A program made the translations under genes and the position numbers. From contig JAAYDF010000142.1 in the NCBI GenBank assembly GCA_012729395.1, positions 1 through 64,000 of the forward strand: a DNA stretch of 64,000 nt. Direction: 5' to 3'. Shown here piece by piece: positions 28,201-35,857 of this stretch. Position 1 is the stretch's first letter; the number at the start of each line of letters is the position of its first letter. The notes below the pieces were generated by a model. It had not been told where the DNA came from, did no database searches, and was given only the letters and a program-made list of their open reading frames with translations. The stretch comes from Phycisphaerae bacterium. Lineage in GTDB: Bacteria; Planctomycetota; Phycisphaerae; UBA1845; PWPN01.

Positions 28201-28501
28201 GGCGGGGGTTCCGGCCGGCTGGCTGGCCAAGGGGCAGGTGGTGACCGTTCGCGGGGCGGCGACTTGGTTCGGGCCGATGGATATCGAAACCCGGTCTGAG
28301 CCCGACCCGCGTCGTGTTCTGGTTCGTCTGGCGGCCCCGGAACGCAATCCGCCCAAGTGTATTCGCCTTCATATCCGCGTGCCCGCACCGATCGGGGCCG
28401 TTACCGTCAACGGGCAGCGTCTCTCGACCTTTGATCCGGGGAGCGGTATCATCACTTTGCCCGGCAACGTGGGTCGGGCTGACGTGGTCATTTCGTACTG
28501 A
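25247..28501 (+). CDS. Large exported six-hairpin glycosidase-like protein
   Basis: A protein of about 1084 residues starting with a hydrophobic signal (MNTLLLAGTLGLGLAAVD). The first half is beta-rich, including a sugar-binding-like module near residues 15-180. The region from about 590 to 1000 has the alternating helical pattern of an (alpha/alpha)6 toroid: YQYGVCVNESCHQIRSLEIR, YNLDHGFALWMLNEHYRFT, RGDRLWGEGLLPPGH, EWLWWFAVNAYAARGM. Acidic residues in these segments could be catalytic, but I cannot place it in a GH family. Start GTG at 25247 has GGAGAG six bases upstream; in-frame ATG at 25211 is possible. Next to Gfo/Idh/MocA and GH2 genes, it probably degrades a complex glycan. Confidence 0.78.
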   Translation: MNTLLLAGTLGLGLAAVDRSINLADFGRVVQFTGDDARTLEVKQLDRGEDGWQAWQGEGGQWMIGLEWDEPRDVAQVEIEFRHAIADRDQIAVQYFKNHWPHSYQGGWAPLDDPFHGKWLTAKAEWWAGDRDVGFAFAPYNEEQPGDEAPKMEFRRTYRLRFLLGKRDEALPAVRYLRVYGPTPPTEAAFELRFDPRARLKPPLDMAVLNGYLLNADDRTTTRSASLDESSKRLRVRFVTQDVDSPNRTIVTLRDQRDARIGMSFLPAEVVERGLIRVPAWGVAIAHVGSQKDFGADPRPGMSVFDRVATEAEQTFERARREIPSLRKTAQTPVPFYMPLAPPDTRQEVAVSYDGSVYLERSALKVPADDSERLHWPADRWRVRLGSGEPAFDHLAEGAVRQRRLEGYLPIVINEWEQGGVRYEQTCVGTFLAGDPAPLRGDETVVLLSRLVATASGAGPATATVRLWPEPGEPLSLEAGHVRALGATTEEGVKPYEQPRHRFHVQAARGELTLKPIADGLGQEVAWRCDVRPGEPAILEWRVPFVTLAESEELRQLAGLNFDQVMEHEAERWRRLIASAATIEVPEPLLNDFYKAQLANILITADRDPYTGWAVLPAGTYQYGVCVNESCHQIRSLEIRGLHGLAERYLAAILDGQSSRALQGRFTSVEGVFHGLPTRHGDYQQFNYNLDHGFALWMLNEHYRFTRDRRWLMQVADKLIAACDFITRERHTETEANTLGRGDRLWGEGLLPPGHLEDPPEWLWWFAVNAYAARGMRMTAESLAEIEDPDAARIAVDAAEFDRCLRASCREAMLRSPVVALRDGVHVPHQPTRSRSRHRDLGWIRDALYGAVHLIDCGIYEPDSPEAEWILRDTEDNVFISADRGRKLTDFDKQWFSWGGITLQSNLLPNPLIYLRRNQPKHALRAFWNSLAANVYEDVRVFAEHPIEAYGIGLGPFYKSPDESAFIVWLRHLLVMESGDELDLLAGVPAGWLAKGQVVTVRGAATWFGPMDIETRSEPDPRRVLVRLAAPERNPPKCIRLHIRVPAPIGAVTVNGQRLSTFDPGSGIITLPGNVGRADVVISY

Positions 28502-28528
28502 CCATCGAAGATAGAGGGTGTGCCTCGA

Positions 28529-29923
28529 ATGAGCGACTGCTGCGATCTCTCAGTTTGGGACATGGATGTGCGTCAGGAGCCGACGATCCGCGTGGGGGTC
28601 GTTCTGCCCGAAGATGACATGCAACAAGTGCGTCTGACGATACCCGCCGAGCCTTATGTGATTGGGTTGGACGACATGGCCGGCCCAACCGTGGACTCGA
28701 CCACGCTGGACGCGACGGTCGAGGGTGAGCGGGTAGTGGTTCAGGTCGGGGATCAGCGGCTTGGACCCGCCTCGGTGGTGCGACTCGCCCCTCGGGATGA
28801 GCAACCCCTGGTCCGTGGGGCAGGCATCCACGTACGAGGGGTGGTGACCGGGCGCGGGTTCCACTGGCAGAAGCGCATCCATCCCGCGTTGGCGGGGCCG
28901 CTCGAAGTGCGCGTCCACGACGGTCTGCTCCTCGTGGTGAACGAGGTGCCGCTCGAGCATTACCTGGTGGGGGTGGTCACCGGCGAAATGAGCGGCGATT
29001 GCCCGCTGGAGTTTCTCAAGAGCCAGGTCGTGGTTGCCCGGTCGTGGGTACTGGCCCTCACGGAGAACAAACACCCGGGCCTGCCGATTCACCGCTGCAA
29101 CGACGACGACTGCCAGCGGTACCACGGCACGACTCACATCACCGCGCGGGCGATCGAGGCGGTGAATAGTACTCGTGGCCAGGTGCTCGTGGATAACCGG
29201 CGGGAGATCATCGACGCCAACTACTCGAAGAGCTGCGGCGGCATCTCGGAGACGCCGGAGAACGTCTGGTCCGTCTCGAAGTCGGGGTTGACGGCTGTGG
29301 TCGATGCCCCGGCCGACTCGTCGGCCCGGCGTTTCTTCCCCGTGACCGCGGACAACCTGCATGAGTACCTGACGGGTGACTGGCTCAGTAGCACGGACAT
29401 CTTCTGCAGCCCCGCGGTGGTGTCCGAGGACGACATCCTCCGCCACCTTGGCAAAGTCGACGAGGCCGGCCGGTATTTCCGATGGAAGGTGCGTTACGAC
29501 CGGGAGGATTTGGAGCAGATCCTGCGAGATAAGTTCTTCGCCCGTTTGGACTCGTCGCATGTGGCCGCGTTGACGACGCTGGTCGATCTGCGGGTGAGCC
29601 GGCGGGGTGTTTCCGGGCGGGCCATCGAGATCGACATCCAGTACCTGGACCCGATGAGGCAGACGCGGTTCGTCAAGATCGCCGATCAGCACAGAATCCG
29701 CGACGTTCTGCACGAGAAATTCCTTTTCAGCAGCGCGTTCGAGGTAGACATCGAGCGTGACGAGGCGGGTTTGCCCCGAACAATCACCCTGACGGGGGCC
29801 GGGTGGGGCCACGGGGCGGGAATGTGCCAGATCGGCGCCCTGGGGATGGCCATTCGCGGCTATTCGTGCGAGGATATCGTCAACCACTATTTTGACGGCA
29901 TAAACATCTACGCCTGCTACTAG
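28529..29923 (+). CDS. SpoIID/LytB-domain protein without export signal
   Basis: The 464-residue protein has the complete SpoIID core: VNEVPLEHYLVGVVTGEM and SQVVVARSWVLALTENKH at about 135-180, YSKSCGGISETPENVWS near 235, and GWGHGAGMCQIGALGMAIRG near the C-terminus. An inserted segment with CNDDDCQRYHG is unusual. No signal peptide is obvious (the N-terminus is MSDCCDLSVWDMDVRQEP), unlike the lipoprotein copy at 5822-7069, so its site of action is unclear. ATG at 28529 is chosen because AGAGGG lies about ten bases upstream; the GTG at 28520 is too close to it. It follows the glycosidase-like gene by 27 bases and may be co-transcribed. Confidence 0.85.
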   Translation: MSDCCDLSVWDMDVRQEPTIRVGVVLPEDDMQQVRLTIPAEPYVIGLDDMAGPTVDSTTLDATVEGERVVVQVGDQRLGPASVVRLAPRDEQPLVRGAGIHVRGVVTGRGFHWQKRIHPALAGPLEVRVHDGLLLVVNEVPLEHYLVGVVTGEMSGDCPLEFLKSQVVVARSWVLALTENKHPGLPIHRCNDDDCQRYHGTTHITARAIEAVNSTRGQVLVDNRREIIDANYSKSCGGISETPENVWSVSKSGLTAVVDAPADSSARRFFPVTADNLHEYLTGDWLSSTDIFCSPAVVSEDDILRHLGKVDEAGRYFRWKVRYDREDLEQILRDKFFARLDSSHVAALTTLVDLRVSRRGVSGRAIEIDIQYLDPMRQTRFVKIADQHRIRDVLHEKFLFSSAFEVDIERDEAGLPRTITLTGAGWGHGAGMCQIGALGMAIRGYSCEDIVNHYFDGINIYACY

Positions 29924-30020
29924 GTTGCTTCACGACTCGTGGCGATTGCGCCCTCTTCCGCTGCCTGCCCGCCGTGGCGGGGCGGACAGGTTGTGGCGAC
30001 CGAGGAATTCGCAAGAACAC

Positions 30021-30048
30021 GGCGGTCGCCACAGGGGGCGACCGCTAC
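30021..30048. repeat. Copy of the GGTCGCC..GGCGACC palindrome
   Basis: The sequence GCGGTCGCCACAGGGGGCG followed by ACCGCTAC matches the 14057 repeats with two central changes. It lies between the convergent SpoIID and lipoate transferase genes, again in a gene-free gap. Confidence 0.85.
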
Positions 30049-30094
30049 GTCGCCGACCACGCGGGAAGGGGGCTTGCCGGCCCAACACGCGGGC

Positions 30095-30862
30095 TCAGCG
30101 TCGCTGTGTCCAGGCGGGATCGCCGTACTTGGATCGCAGTTGCAGGGCGAGGTTCTCTTCGGCGAGAGAGAAGCTGCCCATCTCGATGGGCAGCGGGAAC
30201 ACGATCCTCTCGGCCAAGCCGCACAGTTCGCCTTCGATGTCCATGGCTGTGTAATCGCGGACGGCGGCACACTTCTGCTGTTCGAAGCGTCGCCCCAATA
30301 CCAGGGAGCCGTGTTGCAGCACGGCGTGGGCGGTTCGTCGCTGGGCGCTGCCCATGAGTTTGCGGCCGTCGGCGAGCAGGTCGAAGCAACTGTGCCGCTC
30401 GAAGCAGAAGAACGGCCCACCGTGAGAGCACCCGCCTCCACCGACCGGACCGCGGGAGACCGGAACGCCATGACGGCGAAGCAGATCGGCGACCACACCG
30501 TGGACGTGATTGTACAGTCCATTCGGCCCGTCAGAGCCAATCAGCGGATGCCCGTGGGGTAGAACCAGCGAGTACGTCAGCTCGATATCGTGCAGGATGG
30601 CCCCGCCGCCGGTTTGCCTACGCACGACGGCCAACTCGCTTGCCGGCGGTCCGATCCGCTCGAAGTCCGCGAAGACCTGGAAGTAGCCCAGCGAAACGGT
30701 CGGGGGGGTCCAGCCGTAGAACCGCAGGGTGGGCGGCGACTCGCCTTGGCCGACGAGCTGCAAAAGGGCCTCATCGCGAGCCATGTTGCTCACGCCGTCG
30801 AGCGGTGGGTCAGTCAGCCAGCGCACACCTGGGGTCCTCCTTGCCCGGCGGGATGAATGCAT
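30095..30862 (-). CDS. Lipoate/octanoate protein transferase (LplA/LipM-like)
   Basis: The 255-residue enzyme has the family core: WLTDPPLDGVSNMARDEALL at the N-terminus, RRQTGGGAILHD binding the acyl chain, and LLADGRKLMGSAQRRTA with the conserved lysine. The extra C-terminal domain of LplA is missing. The CFERHSCFDLLADGRK segment has a Cys at a position like the catalytic Cys of LipM octanoyltransferase, so it may load octanoate from acyl carrier protein rather than free lipoate. It is the last gene of the glycine cleavage operon (30 bases after gcvPB) and its natural target is the GcvH protein encoded at 34277-34663. Confidence 0.87.
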   Translation of the reverse strand: MHSSRRARRTPGVRWLTDPPLDGVSNMARDEALLQLVGQGESPPTLRFYGWTPPTVSLGYFQVFADFERIGPPASELAVVRRQTGGGAILHDIELTYSLVLPHGHPLIGSDGPNGLYNHVHGVVADLLRRHGVPVSRGPVGGGGCSHGGPFFCFERHSCFDLLADGRKLMGSAQRRTAHAVLQHGSLVLGRRFEQQKCAAVRDYTAMDIEGELCGLAERIVFPLPIEMGSFSLAEENLALQLRSKYGDPAWTQRR

Positions 30863-30892
30863 GGGGGCCGCAACGCATCGCCGGTACCGCGT

Positions 30893-32395
30893 TCACGATT
30901 GCGTCGAGGGTTCATCCGGCGGATTCCATCGCAGGTCGGGTTTGCGGGCCGCCGTCACTTCGTCAAGTCGTTGAACGGGCATGGTGAGCGGCGCGTGGTG
31001 CAGCCTGTCCGGTGTTGTCTTGGCCTCCTCGGCAATCGCGATCATCGCGTCGGCGAACTCGTCCAGCGTGGCCAGCGACTCGCACTCGGTCGGCTCGATC
31101 ATCAGGCAGTGAGCGACGGGCCAGCTCATGGTCGGGGGGTGGATCGCGTAGTCGATGAGCCGCTTGGCCACGTCGAGTTCGGTCACCCCGTGCTCGCGAA
31201 ACTCGGGCACCATGATGAACTCGTGTGCGAAGGGGGGCGTGAAGGGCAGGCGGTAGTGATCTTTCAGGAGAGCGGCGAGGTAGTTGGCTGACAGGACGGC
31301 CTTCTCGCTGACCTGTCGCAGCCCGTCGGCCCCCAGCGCCCGAATGTATGCGTACGTGCGAATGAGCACGCTGATTTGCCCGTAGAACGACCGTACCCGA
31401 CCGATCGATAACGGGCCTGGCGAAGCCCACCCGAAAGAGCCGTCGTCGTGTTTCACCACTTGGGGCCCGGGCAGGAAAGGCCGCAGATGCTCGGCCACGG
31501 CCACCGGGCCCGCGCCCGGACCACCACAGCCGTGCGGTGTACTGAAGGTCTTGTGTACGTTGAAGTGCATCACATCCACGCCGAAATCACCCGGCCGAGT
31601 GATGCCCAGGATGGCGTTCATATTCGCGCCGTCCAGGTAGAGCAGGGCACCTTGATCGTGGAGGATACGAGCCATCTCTGCGATCTGCGGATCGAACAGC
31701 CCGACGGTGCTCGGGTTGGTGATCATCATCGCGGCGGTGCTGGAATCCACTTTGGCTCGCAGGTCGGCCATGTCCACCCGGCCGTCCGGACCCGACGCCA
31801 CCGTCGAGGTATGCCGGCCGCACATCGCACAGGTCGCGGGGTTCGTCCCATGGGCCGAGTCGGGCGTCAGAATCTTCGGGCGATCTTCGCCGCGGTGGCG
31901 ATGGTACGCGTTGATGATCATCACGCCGGTCATCTCGCCGTGCGCGCCGGCACAGGGCTGAAGGGTAGCCTCCGCCAGCCCGGCGATCTCCTCCAGAAAC
32001 ACCCGCGTATGGTAAAGGAGCTCGAGGATGCCCTGCAGGTCCGCTTCCGGCTGCAAGGGATGCAGGTGGCACAGGCCCGGCATGGCGACCGCCCGTTCGT
32101 TCACCTTGGGGTTGTACTTCATCGTGCACGACCCCAGGGGATAGAAGTTGCTGTCCACGCTGAAAAGCCGGTGGGCCAGTCGCGTGAAGTGCCGCACCAA
32201 GTCCAACTCGCCGACTTCGGGTAGGGGGGGGGAGGATTGCGCCAGCAGCTCCGCGGGCAACACTCGCGCGGGGGGCGCAGCAGGTACGTCGCCATCGGCT
32301 AGGGAGACCGCGGTCAGCCCCGGGTGGCTCAGTTCAAAGATCAGCTTCTCGGGCGGCACCAACCCGGCACCGGCAATCTTGTCTGTTGCGTTCAT
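30893..32395 (-). CDS. gcvPB: Glycine dehydrogenase (aminomethyl-transferring) subunit 2
   Basis: The C-terminal half of the split P protein of the glycine cleavage system; it binds pyridoxal phosphate and decarboxylates glycine onto GcvH. The PLP lysine is Lys282 in HFNVHKTFSTPHGCGGPG. Other family stretches are GSCTMKYNPKVNERA and PDSAHGTNPATCAMCG. At 500 residues it is typical for subunit 2. Its partner gcvPA lies upstream, separated by a 127-residue hypothetical gene. Predicted to be cytoplasmic. Confidence 0.97.
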   Translation of the reverse strand: MNATDKIAGAGLVPPEKLIFELSHPGLTAVSLADGDVPAAPPARVLPAELLAQSSPPLPEVGELDLVRHFTRLAHRLFSVDSNFYPLGSCTMKYNPKVNERAVAMPGLCHLHPLQPEADLQGILELLYHTRVFLEEIAGLAEATLQPCAGAHGEMTGVMIINAYHRHRGEDRPKILTPDSAHGTNPATCAMCGRHTSTVASGPDGRVDMADLRAKVDSSTAAMMITNPSTVGLFDPQIAEMARILHDQGALLYLDGANMNAILGITRPGDFGVDVMHFNVHKTFSTPHGCGGPGAGPVAVAEHLRPFLPGPQVVKHDDGSFGWASPGPLSIGRVRSFYGQISVLIRTYAYIRALGADGLRQVSEKAVLSANYLAALLKDHYRLPFTPPFAHEFIMVPEFREHGVTELDVAKRLIDYAIHPPTMSWPVAHCLMIEPTECESLATLDEFADAMIAIAEEAKTTPDRLHHAPLTMPVQRLDEVTAARKPDLRWNPPDEPSTQS

Positions 32396-32491
32396 TATCA
32401 GTCTGTCCCCATTCCCCGTGTGGCAGCAAAAGGCCCATGCGACGCCGGCTCTTGGCCCACACCGGCACCGACTGCGAGCCGGGCCACGGCC

Positions 32492-32875
32492 TCACAAGGG
32501 TCGTGACCACCACTCGGCGTAGCTTGTCGCGTCGTGCAGCCGTCCGTTCTGAAGGTCCAGGATCAACAGATCGGGCAGCGTGTCGAGCAAGTGACTGTAG
32601 ATCTTCAGTAGCTCCTTGCTGTTGAGGTTGTTGTCCACGTGGATCGCCGTCTTCCGCACGAACAGTCTTGCGTAGCTGAGCCCTTGCCCGAGGTAGTCAA
32701 CGGTCTCGTTCGGTCCCAGTTTGGCCCCGGGCAGTCGCAGCAGCGTGGTACGCACCAAGTCCGGCTGGTCGATGGGCAAGGCGCGGCGGACGAGGGCCTG
32801 AGCCGCGCCGACCTCAATCGGGAGGCTTTTCCCGCCCTGATGGGGAACTCGGACGAAATCCACGTCGTAGCCCAC
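32492..32875 (-). CDS. Hypothetical protein inside the gcv operon
   Basis: A 127-residue soluble protein that I do not recognise. It starts with GTG eight bases after the stop of gcvPA and ends 96 bases before gcvPB, so it sits between the two halves of the glycine dehydrogenase. The N-terminus MGYDVDFVRVPHQGGKSLP is followed by a helical region and a hydrophobic core strand TLPDLLILDLQNGRLHDATS. Codon choice is like its neighbours, which supports it being real. Conserved association with gcv genes would suggest a helper or regulator, but that is inference from position only. Confidence 0.8.
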   Translation of the reverse strand: MGYDVDFVRVPHQGGKSLPIEVGAAQALVRRALPIDQPDLVRTTLLRLPGAKLGPNETVDYLGQGLSYARLFVRKTAIHVDNNLNSKELLKIYSHLLDTLPDLLILDLQNGRLHDATSYAEWWSRPL

Positions 32876-32883
32876 GTTACCGC

Positions 32884-34221
32884 CTATGCCTCATTCAAGG
32901 CCGCCGCCAGTCGATCGATCTCGTCGCGCGTCCGCTTCTCCGTGACCGCGACCAGCAGGCAATCCGAAAGCTCCGGATACCACGGCCCCAACGGCACACC
33001 GGCCAGTATCCCGCGGCGGCGCGCATGCCCGAGGACCGCGTCCACGTTCTTGGTCGTGCGGACCACGAACTCCTTGAAGAATGGGGCCGCGAACCGCAAT
33101 TCAAACCCGGTCAGTCCCGCAATGCGTTCGGCGGCGTAATGAGCCTTGTCCAGGCACAACCGGGCGACCTGGGCCAATCCGCCTCGGCCCAGCGCGCTGA
33201 GGTGGATGGCCACGCGCAGGGCGCACAAGCCCTGGTTCGTGCAGATGTTGCTCGTGGCTCGCTCCCGACGAATGTGCTGCTCGCGGGTCTGCAAGGTCAG
33301 GCAGAAAGCCCGTCGCCCACTGCGGTCCGTCGTCGCCCCGACCAGTCGCCCGGGCATCCGCCGCATGTGCTCCCGCTTGCACGCCATGAACCCCAGCGAC
33401 GGCCCGCCCAACGACAGCGGAATACCCAGTGCCTGGGCATCACCCACCGCGATGTACACTCCGAGGCTGCCCGGCGTTTTCAGCAAGCCGCAACTCACCG
33501 GATCGACCGAGGCGATGACCATAGCCCCGCAGTCGTGAGCGATGTTGCTCAGCAGGTCCAGTCGCTCCACACATCCGAACACGTTGGGCGTCTGGATGAG
33601 CACCGCGGCCGTTTGCTCGCCCACATGGGCGCGGAGAGCCTCCGGCGAAGTGACCCCGGCGGGGGCCTCCACCGTCACGATTTGCATCGGTAGGGCGGCC
33701 AGGTAGGTTGCCAGGGTCTCCCGAGTATGTGGATGCACGGTTGCCGAGACCACAACCTGCTTTCGTCCGGTGGCTGCCCGAGCCATGAGTACCGCTTCAG
33801 CGGCCGCCGTGGCTCCCTCATAGAGCGAGGCGTTGGAGACATCCATGCCGGTCAACAGGCAGATCAGCGTCTGGTACTCATAGAAGGCCTGCAACGCACC
33901 CTGCGAAGCCTCAGCCTGGTAGGGCGTGTACGCGGTGACGAACTCACTCTGCGAGGCCAATTCATCCACCACGGTCGGGATGAAGTGATCGTACATGCCG
34001 CCGCCAAGAAAGCAGGTGAGCTCGTCAAGCCCATGGTTGGCGTTCGCCAGTCGCTGCAAGTCGGCCAGCAGTTCCATCTCCGACAACGGCCCCGGCAGGG
34101 CGAGGGGATGATCAAGCCGGCTCGCCGCGGGAATATCGCGGAACAGATCCGCCACACGCTCGACCCCCATGGCGTTGAGCATGCGCTGGACATCAGAATC
34201 ATTCAGTTGCAGGTAGTTCAT
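32884..34221 (-). CDS. gcvPA: Glycine dehydrogenase (aminomethyl-transferring) subunit 1
   Basis: The N-terminal half of the split P protein. Characteristic stretches are FLGGGMYDHFIPTVVDEL, AYTPYQAEASQGALQAFYEY and QTLICLLTGMDVSNASLYEG; the last parts include NICTNQGLCALRVAIHLS. It has no PLP lysine, which is carried by subunit 2. Start is placed at 34221 (MNYLQLNDSDVQRML) from similarity, although an ATG at 34242 is in frame and no strong ribosome site distinguishes them. Length of 445 residues is normal. It works with gcvPB, gcvH and gcvT in the same operon. Confidence 0.96.
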   Translation of the reverse strand: MNYLQLNDSDVQRMLNAMGVERVADLFRDIPAASRLDHPLALPGPLSEMELLADLQRLANANHGLDELTCFLGGGMYDHFIPTVVDELASQSEFVTAYTPYQAEASQGALQAFYEYQTLICLLTGMDVSNASLYEGATAAAEAVLMARAATGRKQVVVSATVHPHTRETLATYLAALPMQIVTVEAPAGVTSPEALRAHVGEQTAAVLIQTPNVFGCVERLDLLSNIAHDCGAMVIASVDPVSCGLLKTPGSLGVYIAVGDAQALGIPLSLGGPSLGFMACKREHMRRMPGRLVGATTDRSGRRAFCLTLQTREQHIRRERATSNICTNQGLCALRVAIHLSALGRGGLAQVARLCLDKAHYAAERIAGLTGFELRFAAPFFKEFVVRTTKNVDAVLGHARRRGILAGVPLGPWYPELSDCLLVAVTEKRTRDEIDRLAAALNEA

Positions 34222-34276
34222 CGTTGCTATGGCTAAAGGCAAAAGGCTGAGGGCTCCAGATTGAGACGCGGCGGAG

Positions 34277-34663
34277 CTAGCTCCCCGCCAACATCGCCTC
34301 GTACGCCACCGCGTCCATCAGTCCCGCCAGCGGTGCGGCATCCTTGACCCGGACCTTCAGCATCCAGCCTTGGCCGAAGGAGTCCGTGTTCACCAGACCG
34401 GGATCGTCCGCCAGAACGCCGTTCACCTCGACGACCTCGCCTCCCACCGCCGACCACAACTCACTGGTCGCCTTGACAGATTCGATTTCGCCGAACGCTT
34501 CACCGGCCGGGACGCTCGAACCCACGGCCGGCAGGTCGACGAAGGTAATGTCGGTCAACTGATCGGCGGCAAACTTCGTAATCCCGATGGTGACCAGGTC
34601 GCCTGCGGGCAGGAACCACTCGTGTGTCGGGCTGTACTTGCGATCCGTGGGAACGGTACTCAC
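34277..34663 (-). CDS. gcvH: Glycine cleavage system H protein
   Basis: A 128-residue lipoyl carrier that shuttles the aminomethyl group between P, T and L proteins. The lipoylated lysine is Lys64 in GEIESVKATSEL. Other features are YSPTHEWFLPAGD and VDLPAVGSSVPAGE. Start is GTG at 34663, with AAGGAG ten bases upstream. The lipoate/octanoate transferase at the end of the operon should modify it. No L protein (dihydrolipoyl dehydrogenase) is in the window. Confidence 0.97.
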   Translation of the reverse strand: MSTVPTDRKYSPTHEWFLPAGDLVTIGITKFAADQLTDITFVDLPAVGSSVPAGEAFGEIESVKATSELWSAVGGEVVEVNGVLADDPGLVNTDSFGQGWMLKVRVKDAAPLAGLMDAVAYEAMLAGS

Positions 34664-34702
34664 GATTGCATCTCTCCTTGTCTGGTCAGAAATCTCCGGA
34701 TG

Positions 34703-35794
34703 TCAGGCGGTCTTGCGGCGATAAAACGGTAAGGCGACGATCACGGCCGGGACCACCCGGCCGCCGAGATCTACGGCGATACGCGAACCGGGCTTGGCCA
34801 GGTCGGATCGCACATATGCCATGGCGATGCTTTGCTGCAGCGTAGGCGAAAACGTGCCGCTGGTGACTTCGCCCACCGGTTTGTCAGCCTGCACAACGGT
34901 TGCGCCTTGACGGGCGATACGACGGCCTTCCAGTGCAAGCCCCACGAGTCGGCGTGCCGGCCCGTCAGCAGCAATCTGACGCAGGCGGTCCCGGCCGATG
35001 AAATCCTTGTTCAGATCCACGCACCACGGCAGGCCGGCCGAGAGCGAATCTGTCGCCTCATGCAGCTCATGGCCGTACAGCGGCATGCCCGCTTCCAGCC
35101 GCAGGGTATCGCGGGCACCCAGGCCGGCCGGACGCAGCCCTGATTCGCCGCCGTCTCCACCGCCAAGCAAGCCGGTCAGCAGGGGGGCAACGCTTGCCGG
35201 CAGAATCAGCTCCGCACCGTCCTCCCCGGTATACCCGCTGCGGAAGATCGTGTATCGCGTGCCAAAGTAGCTGCCCGCCAGGAAGCGATAACGCTTGAGT
35301 CCGGCGATCGGGAAGGGCAGCTTGCGACTGAGCATATCGAGCGAGGCCGGGCCCTGAATGGCCACCATGAGCGTGGATTCGGTGATGTCGTCAATCTGAA
35401 CGCCGGTCTGGGGAGCGTGCTGCCGAAGCCAGGCCAGAACGCGATCCCGGTTCGACGCGTTGCACACCATCAGCCAGCGATCCTCGTACCGCGAAATGAT
35501 CACGTCGTCGAGAATGCCGCCGTCTTCGTTGCAGACGTGACCGTAACAGCATTGCCCGACCTCGGCGGTGCCGAGTTGGCGAGTGCAGACTCGCTGCAGG
35601 AGGCCCTTGGCCTCGGGGCCGGTGAATATGATCCGCCCCATGTGCGACACGTCAAATACCGATGCCACCCGCCGGGTGTGCTGGTGCTCTTCCACAATGC
35701 CGGTATAGAGCAACGGCATCTCCCATCCGGCGAACTCCACCATCCGTGCACCGCGTTGCACGTGGTAACTGTGTAGAGGTGTCTTTTTCAGCAT
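34703..35794 (-). CDS. gcvT: Aminomethyltransferase (glycine cleavage T protein)
   Basis: The T protein transfers the one-carbon unit to tetrahydrofolate and releases ammonia. The start at 35794 gives MLKKTPLHSYHVQRGARMV, the usual N-terminus; the in-frame ATG at 35815 adds seven residues without similarity. Family stretches include VFDVSHMGRIIFTG, DDVIISRYEDRWLMVCNASN, SGYTGEDGAELILP and LRLEAGMPLYGHEL. At 363 residues it is of normal size. It lies 63 bases downstream of rnr. Confidence 0.96.
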   Translation of the reverse strand: MLKKTPLHSYHVQRGARMVEFAGWEMPLLYTGIVEEHQHTRRVASVFDVSHMGRIIFTGPEAKGLLQRVCTRQLGTAEVGQCCYGHVCNEDGGILDDVIISRYEDRWLMVCNASNRDRVLAWLRQHAPQTGVQIDDITESTLMVAIQGPASLDMLSRKLPFPIAGLKRYRFLAGSYFGTRYTIFRSGYTGEDGAELILPASVAPLLTGLLGGGDGGESGLRPAGLGARDTLRLEAGMPLYGHELHEATDSLSAGLPWCVDLNKDFIGRDRLRQIAADGPARRLVGLALEGRRIARQGATVVQADKPVGEVTSGTFSPTLQQSIAMAYVRSDLAKPGSRIAVDLGGRVVPAVIVALPFYRRKTA

Positions 35795-35857
35795 GCCTGT
35801 CCCGTGATGAATCACCGCGTGCCGCCGGCGTACAAACCGCCAGCCAAAGGGGGCACG

